From Rhodoferax mekongensis (GTDB lineage Bacteria; Pseudomonadota; Gammaproteobacteria; Burkholderiales; Burkholderiaceae_C): 64,000 bases of DNA. The notes under the pieces were generated by a model. It was not told the DNA's origin. It ran no database searches and saw nothing but the letters and a program-made list of their open reading frames with translations. The stretch's first letter is position 1. Each line of letters opens with the position of its first letter. Shown here piece by piece: positions 45,057 through 54,970 of this stretch. Both the position numbers and the translations under genes were made by a program. The stretch is from contig NZ_CP132507.1 in assembly GCF_032191775.1 (NCBI RefSeq), forward strand, positions 1,203,001-1,267,000, in the 5' to 3' direction.

Positions 45057-48000
45057 ATGTCGTCAAACCTTGTCGCTCCCGGAGACAATGAGCTTTCAAT
45101 CACCGACCTAGGGCCATTGGCTTGGGTTTTGGATGAGCTACGCAAGTCGCTGGATGGTGCAACCAAAGCGATGCGTCGTTTTGTTCGCGACGCCGAGCTG
45201 GCACGTGGATCAGACCTGACAGACCTGGATGCCAGCCATTTGCGGATCGCTCGTCAGCAATTGCACCAAGCGGTAGGTGCGCTGGAGATGGTCGGCTTGG
45301 AAGCACCCGCGAAGTTTCTGCGGGCTATGGAATCTTTGGCCCAGCGCTTTGTGCAGCGGCCCGAGCAGTGCAGTGATGAGGCTGCCAACTGTATGGAGCG
45401 GGCAAGTTTCGCGCTGACCGAATACCTCGATGGCGTCTTGAAAGGCAAATCCGCGTCTTCTGTTGCCTTGTTTCCTCAATACAAAACCCTGATGGAATTG
45501 GCGGGCGCAGAGCGTATTCACCCTGCGGATCTGTGGCCTCCGGCTTGGCAATGGGTGTCCATTGCCGTGCCGGAAGGAACTGAACCTCGGGAAATTGGTC
45601 CTGATGTACGCCGCGAGATGGATCACGCAGTTTTGCGTCTTGTGAAGTACGGCGACGACAAGGCGGCCAGACGCTTGCAGTCAATCAGCCTTGGCTTGGC
45701 GGCTTCCGCGCACTCCAGTGAAGAGCGGACATTCTGGATGGTAAGTGCTGCCTATTTCGAAGGCACGGCACTGCATTTGTTTGAGGGGGATGTCTACACC
45801 AAACGCGCTGCATCCCGCATTCTTCAGCAGTATGTTGCCTTGGCCAAGGGGCAGCATTCGGTGTCAGAGCGCTTGGCGCAAGACATCGTTTTCTTTTGCT
45901 CCCGTGCAATTCCGTCCGAAGCCTCAGATGCTCCCGTCCTGGCGGCTGTGCGAAAAGCGTATGGATTAAGCCGAGCCAAACCGGTTGACTATGTCCATGA
46001 GCAATTCGGCCGTTTTGACCCGGCGATGCTGGTGCTGGCTCGCAAGCGGATTGCTTCTGCGGCAGAAACTTGGTCCGCGCTTGCCGGGGGAGATGTCAAC
46101 CGATTGAAACCTGCGGCAGAGCAGTTTGCAGCGGTTGCGGATGCGGTCACCAAATTGCACGCCGAAAGCGGTGAATTGGCCAAAGCATTGTCACGTGCCA
46201 TTGAGGCCACTGCACGCACTGGTGCAGCTCCATCGCCAGCGGTCGCGATGGAAGTTGCAACCTCTGTCCTGTATCTTGAGGCGGCTTACGAAGATCTTGA
46301 TCCTACTGACAACCAGATGGCAGATCGTAGCGCTCGATTGGCGCAGCGACTGCAACACGTGACGGACGGAGGCGAACCAGAGCCACTTGAGGCGTGGATG
46401 GAGGAGCTGTATCGCCGTGTCAGCGACCGCCAGACCATGGGCAGTGTCGTCGATGAGTTACGGACTACGCTTGCTGAAGTCGAGAAATCATTGGACCAGT
46501 TTTTCCGGGACCCCCGCGACAAAGGTCCTTTGCGCGAGGTGCCCAGTCAGCTGGCGCAAATGCGTGGCGTTTTTTCTGTGTTGGGGCTGGATCAACCTTC
46601 GATCGCGGCACTCCGCATGCGTGCAAGCGTTGAGCAGTTCCTCGTTGACGATGTGGATGAGGTCAGCGCGCGCAGTGGCATTTTCGAGAAGCTCGGGAAC
46701 AGCTTGGGTGCGATGGGCTTTCTCATTGACATGCTCAGCTATCAGCGCACTCTGGCCAAAACGTTGTTTGTCTATGATGAAGAGCTTGCGGAGTTCAAGC
46801 CTCTGATGGGCCGTGAGCGGAACGTATTGCCGGAGGCGGTTGCGCCTTCTTCAGATGGCATAGAGGACGACATGGCCGCATTGGCCGCCTTGACGGGCCA
46901 ATCCCAGCCTGAGACCAGTGGCAATGCTGAAAAGACACAACCGGTTGCGACACCCGCAGAGCCCTTGCAGGAAGAAGACGATGACAGCGCTGAGTTGCTG
47001 GATATTTTCCTGGATGAGGCTCGCGAGGTTGTCGCCCGTGGTCGGGACGCCATTGCTGCTCTGAAGCTGGATCCAACCAATCTTGCAGATCAAACCACAC
47101 TTCGCCGCGCATTCCACACCCTGAAGGGGAGCTCGCGCATGGTGGGCTTGAATGAATTTGGCGAGGCAGCTTGGTCGTTCGAGCAACTTCTCAATACATC
47201 GCTGGCAGAACAGCGTCCCGCTAGCGAAGCACTGATTGCAACCTCAACTGAGGCAATGACTGCATTTGAGCGCTGGGTACGAGACATTGAATCCGGTGAC
47301 GCAAGTGCATGGAGCGCAGCGGAGTTCCGCAAAACCTCTGATGCATTGCGTTTGCACGATCAATGGGTGCCTTTGGTGGTGCCTTTGGAAACTCCGGTGG
47401 CGGAGCTTGAGGCGACGGAGGACGTAGCCCAAGAGGTCCATGAACCGCTGTCCGTCGTGGAAGAAATACCTGCGACGGATGCGCACGAAATCAGCAATGT
47501 GGATTTTGCTGCGACGGAGATCGGAGCGCCTGAAATGCTGGAAACCGTCTCGGTGCGGGATTTCGAACCCACCCAGTTGCCCGACGAGCTCGAACTTTCA
47601 TCGACGGAGCCGTCGGAGCACGCAGGCTTTGCCGCGACCCAAATGTTTGACTTTGCCCAAACGACAGCTTTGGACACACATTCTCCAAATGTGGGAGTGT
47701 CTTCCAAGGCTGACTTGGAGCCGGAAGAGTTGGATTTGGGCGATTTTAATTTTGGTGACTTTGAGCCACCCGCAAAAACCGAGCTTGCGCCTCTGGAAAC
47801 CCGTTTGGCGGAGATGTACGTCGAAGAGCCGCTGCCCCAAGCTGACTTGATACCGGTGGACGAGCCGGAGTCTGGTGGGTCTGCGTTGGTGCTCGAGTTT
47901 CCGGAGCCGCTGGCGCCTGTATCGCAGCCGCAAGTGGAGGAGGTCGCAAGTGGCGATGTGGACGATGGCATGAAGGTCATCGGACCCCTGCGCATGAGCA

Positions 48001-50903
48001 TTCCGCTCTACAACGTTTATCTCAACGAGGCTGACGAGTGGTCGCGTCGCTTGCAAACGGAGCTGGGTGAATGGGCGATGGAACTTGGCCACCCCGTCCC
48101 GGACTCTGTGATTTCTTTGGCGCACTCTCTCTTGGGCAGTTCTGCGACAGTGGGCTTTATGGCGCTCTCCAACATGGCCAAGGCACTGGAGCAAGCCCTG
48201 CAGCACGTGCAGTTGCACCGCCAAGTGGAGAGTGCACATGCAGCCGTGTTTTGCGATGCCGCCGAGGACATACGGCGCTTGCTGCACCAATTTGCTGCCG
48301 GCTTTGTGAAGGAGGCCGATTCCGAGGTGCTGCACTCCTTGCAGGTCATCATTGATACCGAGTTTCCTGCCCCAGTGATGGAAGAGTCCTCCATCAATGA
48401 GGAGGATGACCAGGCCTTCCCTGAGCCTTTGGGTGCGACTGATGGTGCCGCTGTCTTGGTCCAAGAGGCGCTCAATATCGATGTGCCCGACGTTTTGCCT
48501 GCCGTCGTGGCAGAGGCCGCGCCACTTGTCGTGCTGGATGAGCAGGATGACGATCTGGATGCCGAAGACCATTTGGATGCGGACTTGCTCCCAATTTTTG
48601 AAGAAGAGGCTACAGAGCTCATGCCTCAATTGGGCTCTGCTTTGCGCCAGTGGGTTGCGAGGCCGGACAACCTCGGTGCCCGTAGCGAAGTGCTGCGCTT
48701 GTTGCACACCTTGAAGGGTAGTGCGCGCTTGGCCGGTGCCATGCGCATGGGTGAAATGGGCCACCGCATGGAGTCGTCCATCGAGCAGCTTGGAGCTGAG
48801 GGGCTGCAATCCATCCAATTGGAGCCCTTGCTGGGCCGCTTTGATGCGCTGCAAGCCGCCTTCGCTTCGCTTGGCAAATTGCCGGAGGTTGATGCCGGCG
48901 TTGCGTCAGACCTGCAAACTCCAGTGCCACTGGAAGCGGTGCCTGCAACGAATAGCGTGCCTGCTGTCGCGCCATTGCCGAAGGCGCTGCCGGCGATTCA
49001 AGCCCCGGCTATGGCCATGCCGCGGGCTCAAGGTAATCAATCGGTGCGAGTTCGCTCCCAATTACTGGATCGCTTGGTCAATCAAGCCGGTGAAGTCATG
49101 ATCACGCGCTCCCGGATGGATGAGCGCTTGACCCAATTGAGAGCCTCCCTCGGTGAACTCACCGGAAACCTGGATCGATTGCGTCAGCAATTGCGAGACG
49201 TCGAGTTGCAAGCTGAGTCCCAAATGCAATCGCGTTTGGCGCAAACCAAGGATTCCGCTCAGGCGTTTGACCCATTGGAATTCGACCGTTTCACCCGTGT
49301 GCAGGAGCTGACGCGCATGATGGCGGAGTCGGTCAACGACGTCGCTACGGTTCAACGTAACTTGCAGCGCTCCGTGGAAGGTACGGAAGACGATCTGATT
49401 GCACAAGGTCGGCAAGCCCGCGAACTGCAAAAGGACTTGTTGCGAACCCGTATGGTGGAGTTTGACGGAATCTCTGACCGTCTCTATGGCGTTGTTCGGC
49501 AAGCCTCGAAAGATGCAGGCAAACAGGTCAAGTTGGATATCTCTGGTGGCGCCATTGAAATTGACCGTGGCGTGCTGGACCGGATGGCACCGGCGTTTGA
49601 GCATTTGCTGCGCAACGCGGTGGCACACGGCATCGAGTCGCCGGCTGACCGGTCTGCCGCAGGTAAGGCGGCTTCGGGCAACATCACCGTCGAGGTTCAT
49701 CAGGAAAGTAACGATGTGACCGTGAGCTTCACGGACGATGGTGCCGGACTGCACTTGGATCGCATCCGTGCAAAAGCAGAGGCCAAAGGGTTGATTGGCG
49801 TTGGAGATTCCTTGAGCGATGCAGATGCCGCCAACTTGATCTTCATGCCAGGTTTCTCTACGGCTGACGAAGTCACGGAGCTCTCAGGCCGTGGAATCGG
49901 CATGGATGTGGTGAGGGCAGAGGTCCATGCCTTGGGCGGACGTATCGAAACCCAGACTCAGGCGAACGCCGGTACAACCTTCAAATTGGTGCTCCCTCTG
50001 ACGACCGCTGTGACACAGGTGGTGATCTTGCGCATGGGCGAGTTCTCCATCGGTGTACCCGCCAACATTATGGAAACCGTCCTGCGCGTTCCCGCTGCCC
50101 AGCTGGATACAGCGTATGCCCAGCAAGCATTCCGCATCGGTGAAGAACAGGTTCCTTTCTTCTGGGGAGGCGCCTTGTTGCAGGTCTCTGCCAAGAGCAC
50201 GGACGCGGGTGGCAAAACCTTGCCGGTGGCCATCTTCCGCAGTGCGGGACAGCGCCTCGCGGTGCACATTGACGAAGTCTTGGGCAACCGCGAAGTGGTG
50301 GTGAAGAACCTCGGTCCGCAACTTGCACGTTTGCCGGGTCTGGCGGGCATGTCCGTGCTAGCGTCGGGTGCCGTAGTGTTGATCTACAACCCCGTGGCTC
50401 TGGCATCCGTGTACGGTGACCTAGCCCGTGGGCTTGGAACTGAAGCTACCCCAGTAAATGCATTGTTGGAAACAACCTCCGATGCACCGGCAAAAGCCGC
50501 TGCAACGGCCGCGTCTGGAACCCAGCTGCCCTTGGTGTTGGTGGTAGATGACTCCATCACCGTCCGACGTGTGACCCAGCGTTTGCTCAAGCGTGAAGGC
50601 TACCGGGTAGCTCTGGCCAACGATGGGCTGCAGGCACTGGAAAAGCTGCAGGAAGAAATTCCTGCAGTCGTTCTGTCCGATATCGAAATGCCCCGCATGG
50701 ATGGCTTCGACTTGGCTCGCAACATCCGCGCAGATGCCAAGCTGCAAGGACTGCCCATCATCATGATCACCTCTCGCATCGCAGAGAAACATCGTGAGCA
50801 CGCCCGTGAATTGGGCGTGGACCATTACCTTGGCAAGCCCTACTCGGAAGACGAATTGCTTGGTTTGGTGCGGGGCTACTGCTCCGTTGCAGTCCCCGCC
50901 TGA
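45057..50903 (+). CDS. chpA: Hybrid chemosensory histidine kinase ChpA (PilL)
   Basis: Very large CheA-type kinase, 1,948 residues, driving PilG/PilH phosphorylation. In order: a helical N-terminal region related to FimL/ChpA; histidine phosphotransfer domains with His687 (FHTLKGSSRMVG), His1023 (AHSLLGSSATVG, atypical) and His1217 (LHTLKGSARLAG); acidic linkers between them; a dimerisation and HATPase domain (N box EHLLRNAVAHGIES from residue 1515); a CheW domain (about 1660-1790); and a C-terminal receiver with phospho-acceptor Asp1875 in VVLSDIEMPRMDG. P. aeruginosa ChpA is longer with more Hpt domains. The last 28 bases overlap the convergent phrB. pilK and chpB (methylation enzymes) are absent from the cluster. 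Confidence 0.93.
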   Translation: MSSNLVAPGDNELSITDLGPLAWVLDELRKSLDGATKAMRRFVRDAELARGSDLTDLDASHLRIARQQLHQAVGALEMVGLEAPAKFLRAMESLAQRFVQRPEQCSDEAANCMERASFALTEYLDGVLKGKSASSVALFPQYKTLMELAGAERIHPADLWPPAWQWVSIAVPEGTEPREIGPDVRREMDHAVLRLVKYGDDKAARRLQSISLGLAASAHSSEERTFWMVSAAYFEGTALHLFEGDVYTKRAASRILQQYVALAKGQHSVSERLAQDIVFFCSRAIPSEASDAPVLAAVRKAYGLSRAKPVDYVHEQFGRFDPAMLVLARKRIASAAETWSALAGGDVNRLKPAAEQFAAVADAVTKLHAESGELAKALSRAIEATARTGAAPSPAVAMEVATSVLYLEAAYEDLDPTDNQMADRSARLAQRLQHVTDGGEPEPLEAWMEELYRRVSDRQTMGSVVDELRTTLAEVEKSLDQFFRDPRDKGPLREVPSQLAQMRGVFSVLGLDQPSIAALRMRASVEQFLVDDVDEVSARSGIFEKLGNSLGAMGFLIDMLSYQRTLAKTLFVYDEELAEFKPLMGRERNVLPEAVAPSSDGIEDDMAALAALTGQSQPETSGNAEKTQPVATPAEPLQEEDDDSAELLDIFLDEAREVVARGRDAIAALKLDPTNLADQTTLRRAFHTLKGSSRMVGLNEFGEAAWSFEQLLNTSLAEQRPASEALIATSTEAMTAFERWVRDIESGDASAWSAAEFRKTSDALRLHDQWVPLVVPLETPVAELEATEDVAQEVHEPLSVVEEIPATDAHEISNVDFAATEIGAPEMLETVSVRDFEPTQLPDELELSSTEPSEHAGFAATQMFDFAQTTALDTHSPNVGVSSKADLEPEELDLGDFNFGDFEPPAKTELAPLETRLAEMYVEEPLPQADLIPVDEPESGGSALVLEFPEPLAPVSQPQVEEVASGDVDDGMKVIGPLRMSIPLYNVYLNEADEWSRRLQTELGEWAMELGHPVPDSVISLAHSLLGSSATVGFMALSNMAKALEQALQHVQLHRQVESAHAAVFCDAAEDIRRLLHQFAAGFVKEADSEVLHSLQVIIDTEFPAPVMEESSINEEDDQAFPEPLGATDGAAVLVQEALNIDVPDVLPAVVAEAAPLVVLDEQDDDLDAEDHLDADLLPIFEEEATELMPQLGSALRQWVARPDNLGARSEVLRLLHTLKGSARLAGAMRMGEMGHRMESSIEQLGAEGLQSIQLEPLLGRFDALQAAFASLGKLPEVDAGVASDLQTPVPLEAVPATNSVPAVAPLPKALPAIQAPAMAMPRAQGNQSVRVRSQLLDRLVNQAGEVMITRSRMDERLTQLRASLGELTGNLDRLRQQLRDVELQAESQMQSRLAQTKDSAQAFDPLEFDRFTRVQELTRMMAESVNDVATVQRNLQRSVEGTEDDLIAQGRQARELQKDLLRTRMVEFDGISDRLYGVVRQASKDAGKQVKLDISGGAIEIDRGVLDRMAPAFEHLLRNAVAHGIESPADRSAAGKAASGNITVEVHQESNDVTVSFTDDGAGLHLDRIRAKAEAKGLIGVGDSLSDADAANLIFMPGFSTADEVTELSGRGIGMDVVRAEVHALGGRIETQTQANAGTTFKLVLPLTTAVTQVVILRMGEFSIGVPANIMETVLRVPAAQLDTAYAQQAFRIGEEQVPFFWGGALLQVSAKSTDAGGKTLPVAIFRSAGQRLAVHIDEVLGNREVVVKNLGPQLARLPGLAGMSVLASGAVVLIYNPVALASVYGDLARGLGTEATPVNALLETTSDAPAKAAATAASGTQLPLVLVVDDSITVRRVTQRLLKREGYRVALANDGLQALEKLQEEIPAVVLSDIEMPRMDGFDLARNIRADAKLQGLPIIMITSRIAEKHREHARELGVDHYLGKPYSEDELLGLVRGYCSVAVPA

Positions 50904-52372
50904 TCTGTTGATTTTTTGAGGAAGCCATAGCGCGCGAGCGTGCGTGCTCTGGCTTTCGCGTGATCAACAACAGGCGAAGGGTAGTTGCTGCCTATCTGAA
51001 CTCCCGCAGCTGCCAACTCCATCGGTTTCGCGAGCCAAGGCGCATGGATGGCCTTGTCAGAAAGGCCAGCAAGTTGCGGCAAGTAGCGCTTGATGAACTT
51101 TCCTTGCCCGTCAAACTTTTCGCTCTGGGTCACGGGGTTGAAAATCCGGAAATAGGGTTGCGCATCGCATCCGCTGGAGGCTACCCATTGCCAACCACCA
51201 TTGTTGGCAGACAGGTCAAAATCGTTGAGCTTGAGAGCGAAGTACTTCTCGCCCCAGCGCCAATCCAAGCCAAGGTGCTTCACCAAAAAGCTGCCCGCCA
51301 CCATGCGCAGACGGTTGTGCATGTAGCCTGTCTGGTTGAGCTGAGCCATGGCCGCATCAACAATCGGGTAGCCGGTTTTCCCTTCGCACCACGCCTCAAA
51401 TAACGCCTCAGCTTCCTCGCCTTGCTCCCAGGCAATGGCATCGTATTCAGGCTTGAATGCCTGCGTTGCCACGTGTGGAAAGTTTGCCAAGATCTGAAAG
51501 TAAAAGTCCCGCCAAGCGAGCTCTGCCAACCATACCGAGGCCCCCTCGCTCCCGGTGCGCACCCGCTGTAGGGCGAGGTTCACTAGCTTGCGGATAGATA
51601 CGGTGCCAAATCGCAAATGGACTCCCAGATAGCTAGGGCCCTTCACGCTGGGGAAATTGCGGGCTTCGCTGTACCGGTCCATGCGCCCCACAAAGTCCTG
51701 CAGCATCGCTTCGCCCGCAGCACTGCCGCCATGCATGCCAAGCGCTCGCAGGTTAGTGGCTTCGAACCCTAAGTCCGCCAACGAGGGCAATGGCTGGGCA
51801 AGGGCGTCCGGCGCAACAGACAGTACCGCGTTGCCACGACCGACGTCATGGCCTGGTACCAGCTCCATACCTATCCGCGCCAGCCAAGCGCGGTGATAGG
51901 GAGTGAAGACTCCGTAAGGCTTGCCGGTCTGGGTCAATACTTCCCGTTCCTCAAAAATGACTTGGTCTTTCACCAAAACGAGCTGCTTGCCCTCAGCCAA
52001 AAGCTGCTGCTGCACCGCAGTGTCGCGGGTTACGGCGGCGGGTTCGTAATCACGGGCTGCGAATACGGCACTCGCCTGCAGCTGTTTGGAGAGCTCCGGA
52101 ATGGCAGACTGCGCCACATCGTGCAAAGTGATCAGCGTGCGGGAAGCATGTCCTCGCAAGGCCTGCAATGAAGACTCTAATGCCGTGACAGACTCTTGAA
52201 TGAATTCCACCCGGCGGTCCTGGCGCGGAAGCTTGTCCAGAATGGCTTTGTCATACACGAAAACACAGTAAACGGTGTCGCAGCAAGCCAATGCGCGTGA
52301 CAGTGCCGCGTTGTCGTCGGTGCGCAGGTCGCGCCGAAACCAAACCAGCCCGGTAGAGAAGTGAGATTGCAT
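50876..52372 (-). CDS. phrB: Deoxyribodipyrimidine photolyase
   Basis: Blue-light-dependent repair of cyclobutane pyrimidine dimers. 498 residues: an N-terminal alpha/beta antenna-binding domain starting GLVWFRRDLRTDDNAAL, and a helical FAD domain with SYLGVHLRFGTVS, ELAWRDFYFQIL, MHNRLRMVAGSFLVKHL and the DLSANNGGWQW signature of class I photolyases. The ATG at 52372 starts MQSHFSTG. Only 21 bases separate it from the divergent yqgE-type start, so its promoter must lie inside that gene. The 3' end overlaps chpA by 28 bases. Confidence 0.94.
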   Translation of the reverse strand: MQSHFSTGLVWFRRDLRTDDNAALSRALACCDTVYCVFVYDKAILDKLPRQDRRVEFIQESVTALESSLQALRGHASRTLITLHDVAQSAIPELSKQLQASAVFAARDYEPAAVTRDTAVQQQLLAEGKQLVLVKDQVIFEEREVLTQTGKPYGVFTPYHRAWLARIGMELVPGHDVGRGNAVLSVAPDALAQPLPSLADLGFEATNLRALGMHGGSAAGEAMLQDFVGRMDRYSEARNFPSVKGPSYLGVHLRFGTVSIRKLVNLALQRVRTGSEGASVWLAELAWRDFYFQILANFPHVATQAFKPEYDAIAWEQGEEAEALFEAWCEGKTGYPIVDAAMAQLNQTGYMHNRLRMVAGSFLVKHLGLDWRWGEKYFALKLNDFDLSANNGGWQWVASSGCDAQPYFRIFNPVTQSEKFDGQGKFIKRYLPQLAGLSDKAIHAPWLAKPMELAAAGVQIGSNYPSPVVDHAKARARTLARYGFLKKSTDQAGTATEQ

Positions 52373-52393
52373 GTCAACCGTTAAAATCAAACA

Positions 52394-52993
52394 ATGTCCG
52401 GCGATTCTGCACCTTTCAATCTCACCAATCATTTCCTGATCGCAATGCCCGGACTGGACGATGCCATGTTCGGCAAAAGCGTGGTGTATGTGTGCGAACA
52501 CTCCGCGCGCGGGGCTTTGGGCTTGGTCATTAACAAGCCAGCTGACATGCCGCTCCCGGCCCTTTTTGAAAAGATTGATCTGCCGCTGCATCGCGCAGAC
52601 CTGATGGGGCAACGTGTTTTTCAGGGTGGTCCGGTACAAACCGAGCGTGGCTTTGTATTGCATGAGTCCGTGGTGGCTGAGGGCCAGGGCAGCGACGAGT
52701 CGCTGTACTCCTCCACCATGACCATTCCCGGCGGGCTGGAAATGACCACCTCCAAAGACGTGCTTGAAGCCTTGTCCATGGGCTCCGGCCCCAAGCGGGT
52801 ACTGGTGTCTTTGGGCTACTCCGCGTGGGGCGAAGGTCAGTTGGAAACCGAGTTGGGTGAAAACAGCTGGCTGACAGTCGCTGCGGACCAGTCCTTGATT
52901 TTCGACACGCCGGTGGAGCAACGCTATGACCGGGCTTTGGGGCTCTTGGGCTTGGAATCCTGGATGATTTCGCAACAAGCGGGGCACGCATGA
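52394..52993 (+). CDS. YqgE/AlgH family protein
   Basis: 199-residue DUF179 protein. Conserved family parts are NHFLIAMPGLDDAMF, VVYVCEHSARGALGLVINK and the VFQGGPVQTERGFVLH strand. The family was once linked to alginate regulation (AlgH), but its biochemical role is not settled. It opens the yqgE-ruvX-pyr operon typical of beta- and gammaproteobacteria; its stop overlaps the ruvX start by four bases. Confidence 0.92.
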   Translation: MSGDSAPFNLTNHFLIAMPGLDDAMFGKSVVYVCEHSARGALGLVINKPADMPLPALFEKIDLPLHRADLMGQRVFQGGPVQTERGFVLHESVVAEGQGSDESLYSSTMTIPGGLEMTTSKDVLEALSMGSGPKRVLVSLGYSAWGEGQLETELGENSWLTVAADQSLIFDTPVEQRYDRALGLLGLESWMISQQAGHA

Positions 52994-53403
52994 GCGACGC
53001 TACGCCCCTTGTGCCTCCCGCCTTCACCACCTTTATTGCATTTGATTTCGGCTTAAAGCGCACCGGGGTTGCCGTGGGCAACCGGCTGATGCGCACCGCG
53101 CAGCCGCAAGGCTCCATCCATGCCGAGGGTAATGCGCGCTTTGACGGTGTGGCTGCCAAGCTCAAAGAGTGGCAGCCCGACGCCATCGTGATCGGCGTGC
53201 CCTACCACCCCGATGGCGCGCCGCATGAAAACACCGCCCGCGCCAAAAAATTCGGGCGCCAGTTGCAAGGGCGATTCGGCCTGCTAGTGTTTGAGGTGGA
53301 CGAGCGCTACAGCACCACCGAGGCGATTGCCAGCGGCGCCAAAGACGCCGATGCCATGTCAGCCTGCATTATTTTGGAACAATTTTTGAGGAGTCTGGAG
53401 TGA
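52990..53403 (+). CDS. ruvX: Holliday junction resolvase-like / pre-16S rRNA nuclease RuvX (YqgF)
   Basis: 137-residue RNase H-fold protein. Active-site acidic residues are in FIAFDFGLKRTGVAVG (first Asp), in the segment around VDERYSTTEA (Glu/Asp) and in KDADAMSACIILEQFL (last Asp). YqgF processes the 5' end of 16S rRNA in E. coli. ATGA overlap with the preceding gene indicates coupling. A GTG overlapping its own stop (53400) looks like the ancestral pyrR start, now followed by a repeat. Confidence 0.92.
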   Translation: MSDATPLVPPAFTTFIAFDFGLKRTGVAVGNRLMRTAQPQGSIHAEGNARFDGVAAKLKEWQPDAIVIGVPYHPDGAPHENTARAKKFGRQLQGRFGLLVFEVDERYSTTEAIASGAKDADAMSACIILEQFLRSLE

Positions 53404-53414
53404 CCACATTGACG

Positions 53415-53490
53415 AACGCCGCCGGGCCGTCCCAAGGCGTGAGCGCCCCCTCGGGGGCAGCGAAGCACGCGTTGCGACGAGCGTGGGGGC
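53415..53490. repeat. GC-rich interspersed repeat inserted at the ruvX-pyrR junction
   Basis: The segment containing CCGTCCCAAGGCGTGAGCG, CCCCCTCGGGGGCAGCGAAG and GAGCGTGGGGGCC matches, from memory, a short repeat frequently seen between genes in Comamonadaceae. It contains the palindrome CCCCCTCGGGGG. The limits given are approximate. It separates GTG ACC ACA TTG ACG (53400-53414) from the conserved PyrR residues [11 protein letters not shown]. Confidence 0.6.
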
Positions 53491-53980
53491 CTTGTTGCTA
53501 GATGCAGAGGCGCTGTACCGCGAACTCCTGCGCGGCGTACAGCAGTTGTGCAATGCAGACACCCGATTGGTGGGCATCACCTCGGGCGGCGCTTGGCTGG
53601 CCGAGCGCCTGCAGGCGGACCTGAAGCTCGCGGGCAAGCATGGCACGATTTCGTCGGCCATGCACCGAGATGACTTCGCCAAACGGGGCCTGTCTTCCGG
53701 TGGCCAGACCCAGTTGCCCTTTGATGTGAATGGCGCGGACATTCTGGTGCTGGACGACGTGCTCTACACCGGCCGCACCATCCGCGCGGTGATTAACGAA
53801 CTGTTTGACTACGGCCGCCCCGCCCAAGTGCGCTTGGCGGTGCTGGTAGACCGCGGCGGGCGCCAGTTGCCCATCCAGGCCGAATTCGCGGCCGCGCGGG
53901 TCAGTCTGGCGGCAGACCAATCGCTGGCTCTCGCGCGCAGCGCTGAGGGTGTGTTTTCTTTTGATGTGCAGGAGGCCTGA
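53483..53980 (+). CDS. pyrR: PyrR: pyr operon regulator/uracil phosphoribosyltransferase homologue
   Basis: 165-residue phosphoribosyltransferase-fold protein. The PRPP-binding loop is [17 protein letters not shown] and the flexible loop includes [17 protein letters not shown]. In Bacillus PyrR attenuates the pyr operon by binding mRNA; in proteobacteria it is mainly a weak uracil phosphoribosyltransferase. The only usable in-frame start is GTG at 53483, at the edge of a repeat and without a clear ribosome site. The likely ancestral start (GTG 53400, overlapping ruvX) is now in another frame. Expression may therefore be weak. pyrB follows after two bases with AGGAGG inside the pyrR end. Confidence 0.88.
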   Translation: MGALLLDAEALYRELLRGVQQLCNADTRLVGITSGGAWLAERLQADLKLAGKHGTISSAMHRDDFAKRGLSSGGQTQLPFDVNGADILVLDDVLYTGRTIRAVINELFDYGRPAQVRLAVLVDRGGRQLPIQAEFAAARVSLAADQSLALARSAEGVFSFDVQEA

Positions 53981-53982
53981 GC

Positions 53983-54945
53983 ATGTTGTACAAGCGCAAT
54001 CCGCAACTCAATAAACACGGCGAGCTGATCCACCTGCTGTCCACCGAAGGGCTGCCCAAAAACATCCTCACCCACATTCTGGACACCGCCACCAACTTCG
54101 TGTCGCTCAACGACCGCGAAGTTAAAAAAGTGCCCTTGCTGCGCGGCAAAAGTGTGTTCAACCTGTTTTTTGAGAACAGCACCCGCACCCGCACCACCTT
54201 CGAGATTGCCGCCACCCGCCTGAGCGCGGACGTCATCAACCTCGACATTGCGCGGTCCAGTGCCAGCAAGGGGGAGTCGCTGCTGGACACCATTGCCAAC
54301 CTGAGCGCCATGGCCGCCGACATGTTTGTGGTGCGCCACAGCGAGTCCGGCGCGCCCTATCTGATTGCCCAGCACGTCGCACCCCATGTGCACGTCATCA
54401 ACGCAGGCGATGGTCGCCATGCCCACCCCACCCAGGGTCTGCTGGACATGTTCACCATCCGGCACTACAAAAAAGACTTTTCGAACCTCACGGTCGCCAT
54501 CGTGGGTGACGTGTTGCACTCCCGGGTGGCGCGTTCAGACATCCATGCGCTGACCACTCTGGGCTGTGCCGAGGTGCGCGTGGTAGGCCCCAAAACGCTG
54601 GTGCCATCCGACATGGCGCAAATGGGCGTGCGGGTATGCCACACCTTGGAAGAGGGCATCAAGGACTGCGATGTCATCATCATGCTGCGCCTGCAAAACG
54701 AGCGCATGAGCGGCGCGCTGTTGCCGTCCATGCACGAATTCTTCAAGAGTTTCGGCCTCACGCCTGAAAAGCTGCAACTCGCCAAGCCCGACGCCATCGT
54801 CATGCATCCCGGCCCCATCAACCGCGGGGTGGAAATTGACTCAGCAGTGGTGGACGGGGCACAGGCCGTGATCCTGCCGCAGGTGACCTTCGGTATCGCT
54901 GTGCGTATGGCGGTCATGAGCATCGTCGCGGGCAACGAGGCCTGA
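53983..54945 (+). CDS. pyrB: Aspartate carbamoyltransferase catalytic subunit
   Basis: Second step of pyrimidine synthesis. 320 residues. The carbamoyl-phosphate site [12 protein letters not shown] is near residue 66, with [12 protein letters not shown] and the [13 protein letters not shown] motif near the C-terminus. No pyrI regulatory subunit is present. The length and the adjacent inactive dihydroorotase homologue fit class A ATCase, a dodecamer of PyrB and PyrC'. AGGAGG lies 11 bases before the ATG. Confidence 0.96.
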   Translation: MLYKRNPQLNKHGELIHLLSTEGLPKNILTHILDTATNFVSLNDREVKKVPLLRGKSVFNLFFENSTRTRTTFEIAATRLSADVINLDIARSSASKGESLLDTIANLSAMAADMFVVRHSESGAPYLIAQHVAPHVHVINAGDGRHAHPTQGLLDMFTIRHYKKDFSNLTVAIVGDVLHSRVARSDIHALTTLGCAEVRVVGPKTLVPSDMAQMGVRVCHTLEEGIKDCDVIIMLRLQNERMSGALLPSMHEFFKSFGLTPEKLQLAKPDAIVMHPGPINRGVEIDSAVVDGAQAVILPQVTFGIAVRMAVMSIVAGNEA

Positions 54946-54970
54946 GGCCCCAGATTCAAGGACTGAAGCA

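Noticed and set aside
43829..45166. 445-codon frame antisense to pilJ, and 47598-48854 antisense to chpA
   Set aside because: Low-complexity His/Leu/Gly-rich shadows of confident coding regions.
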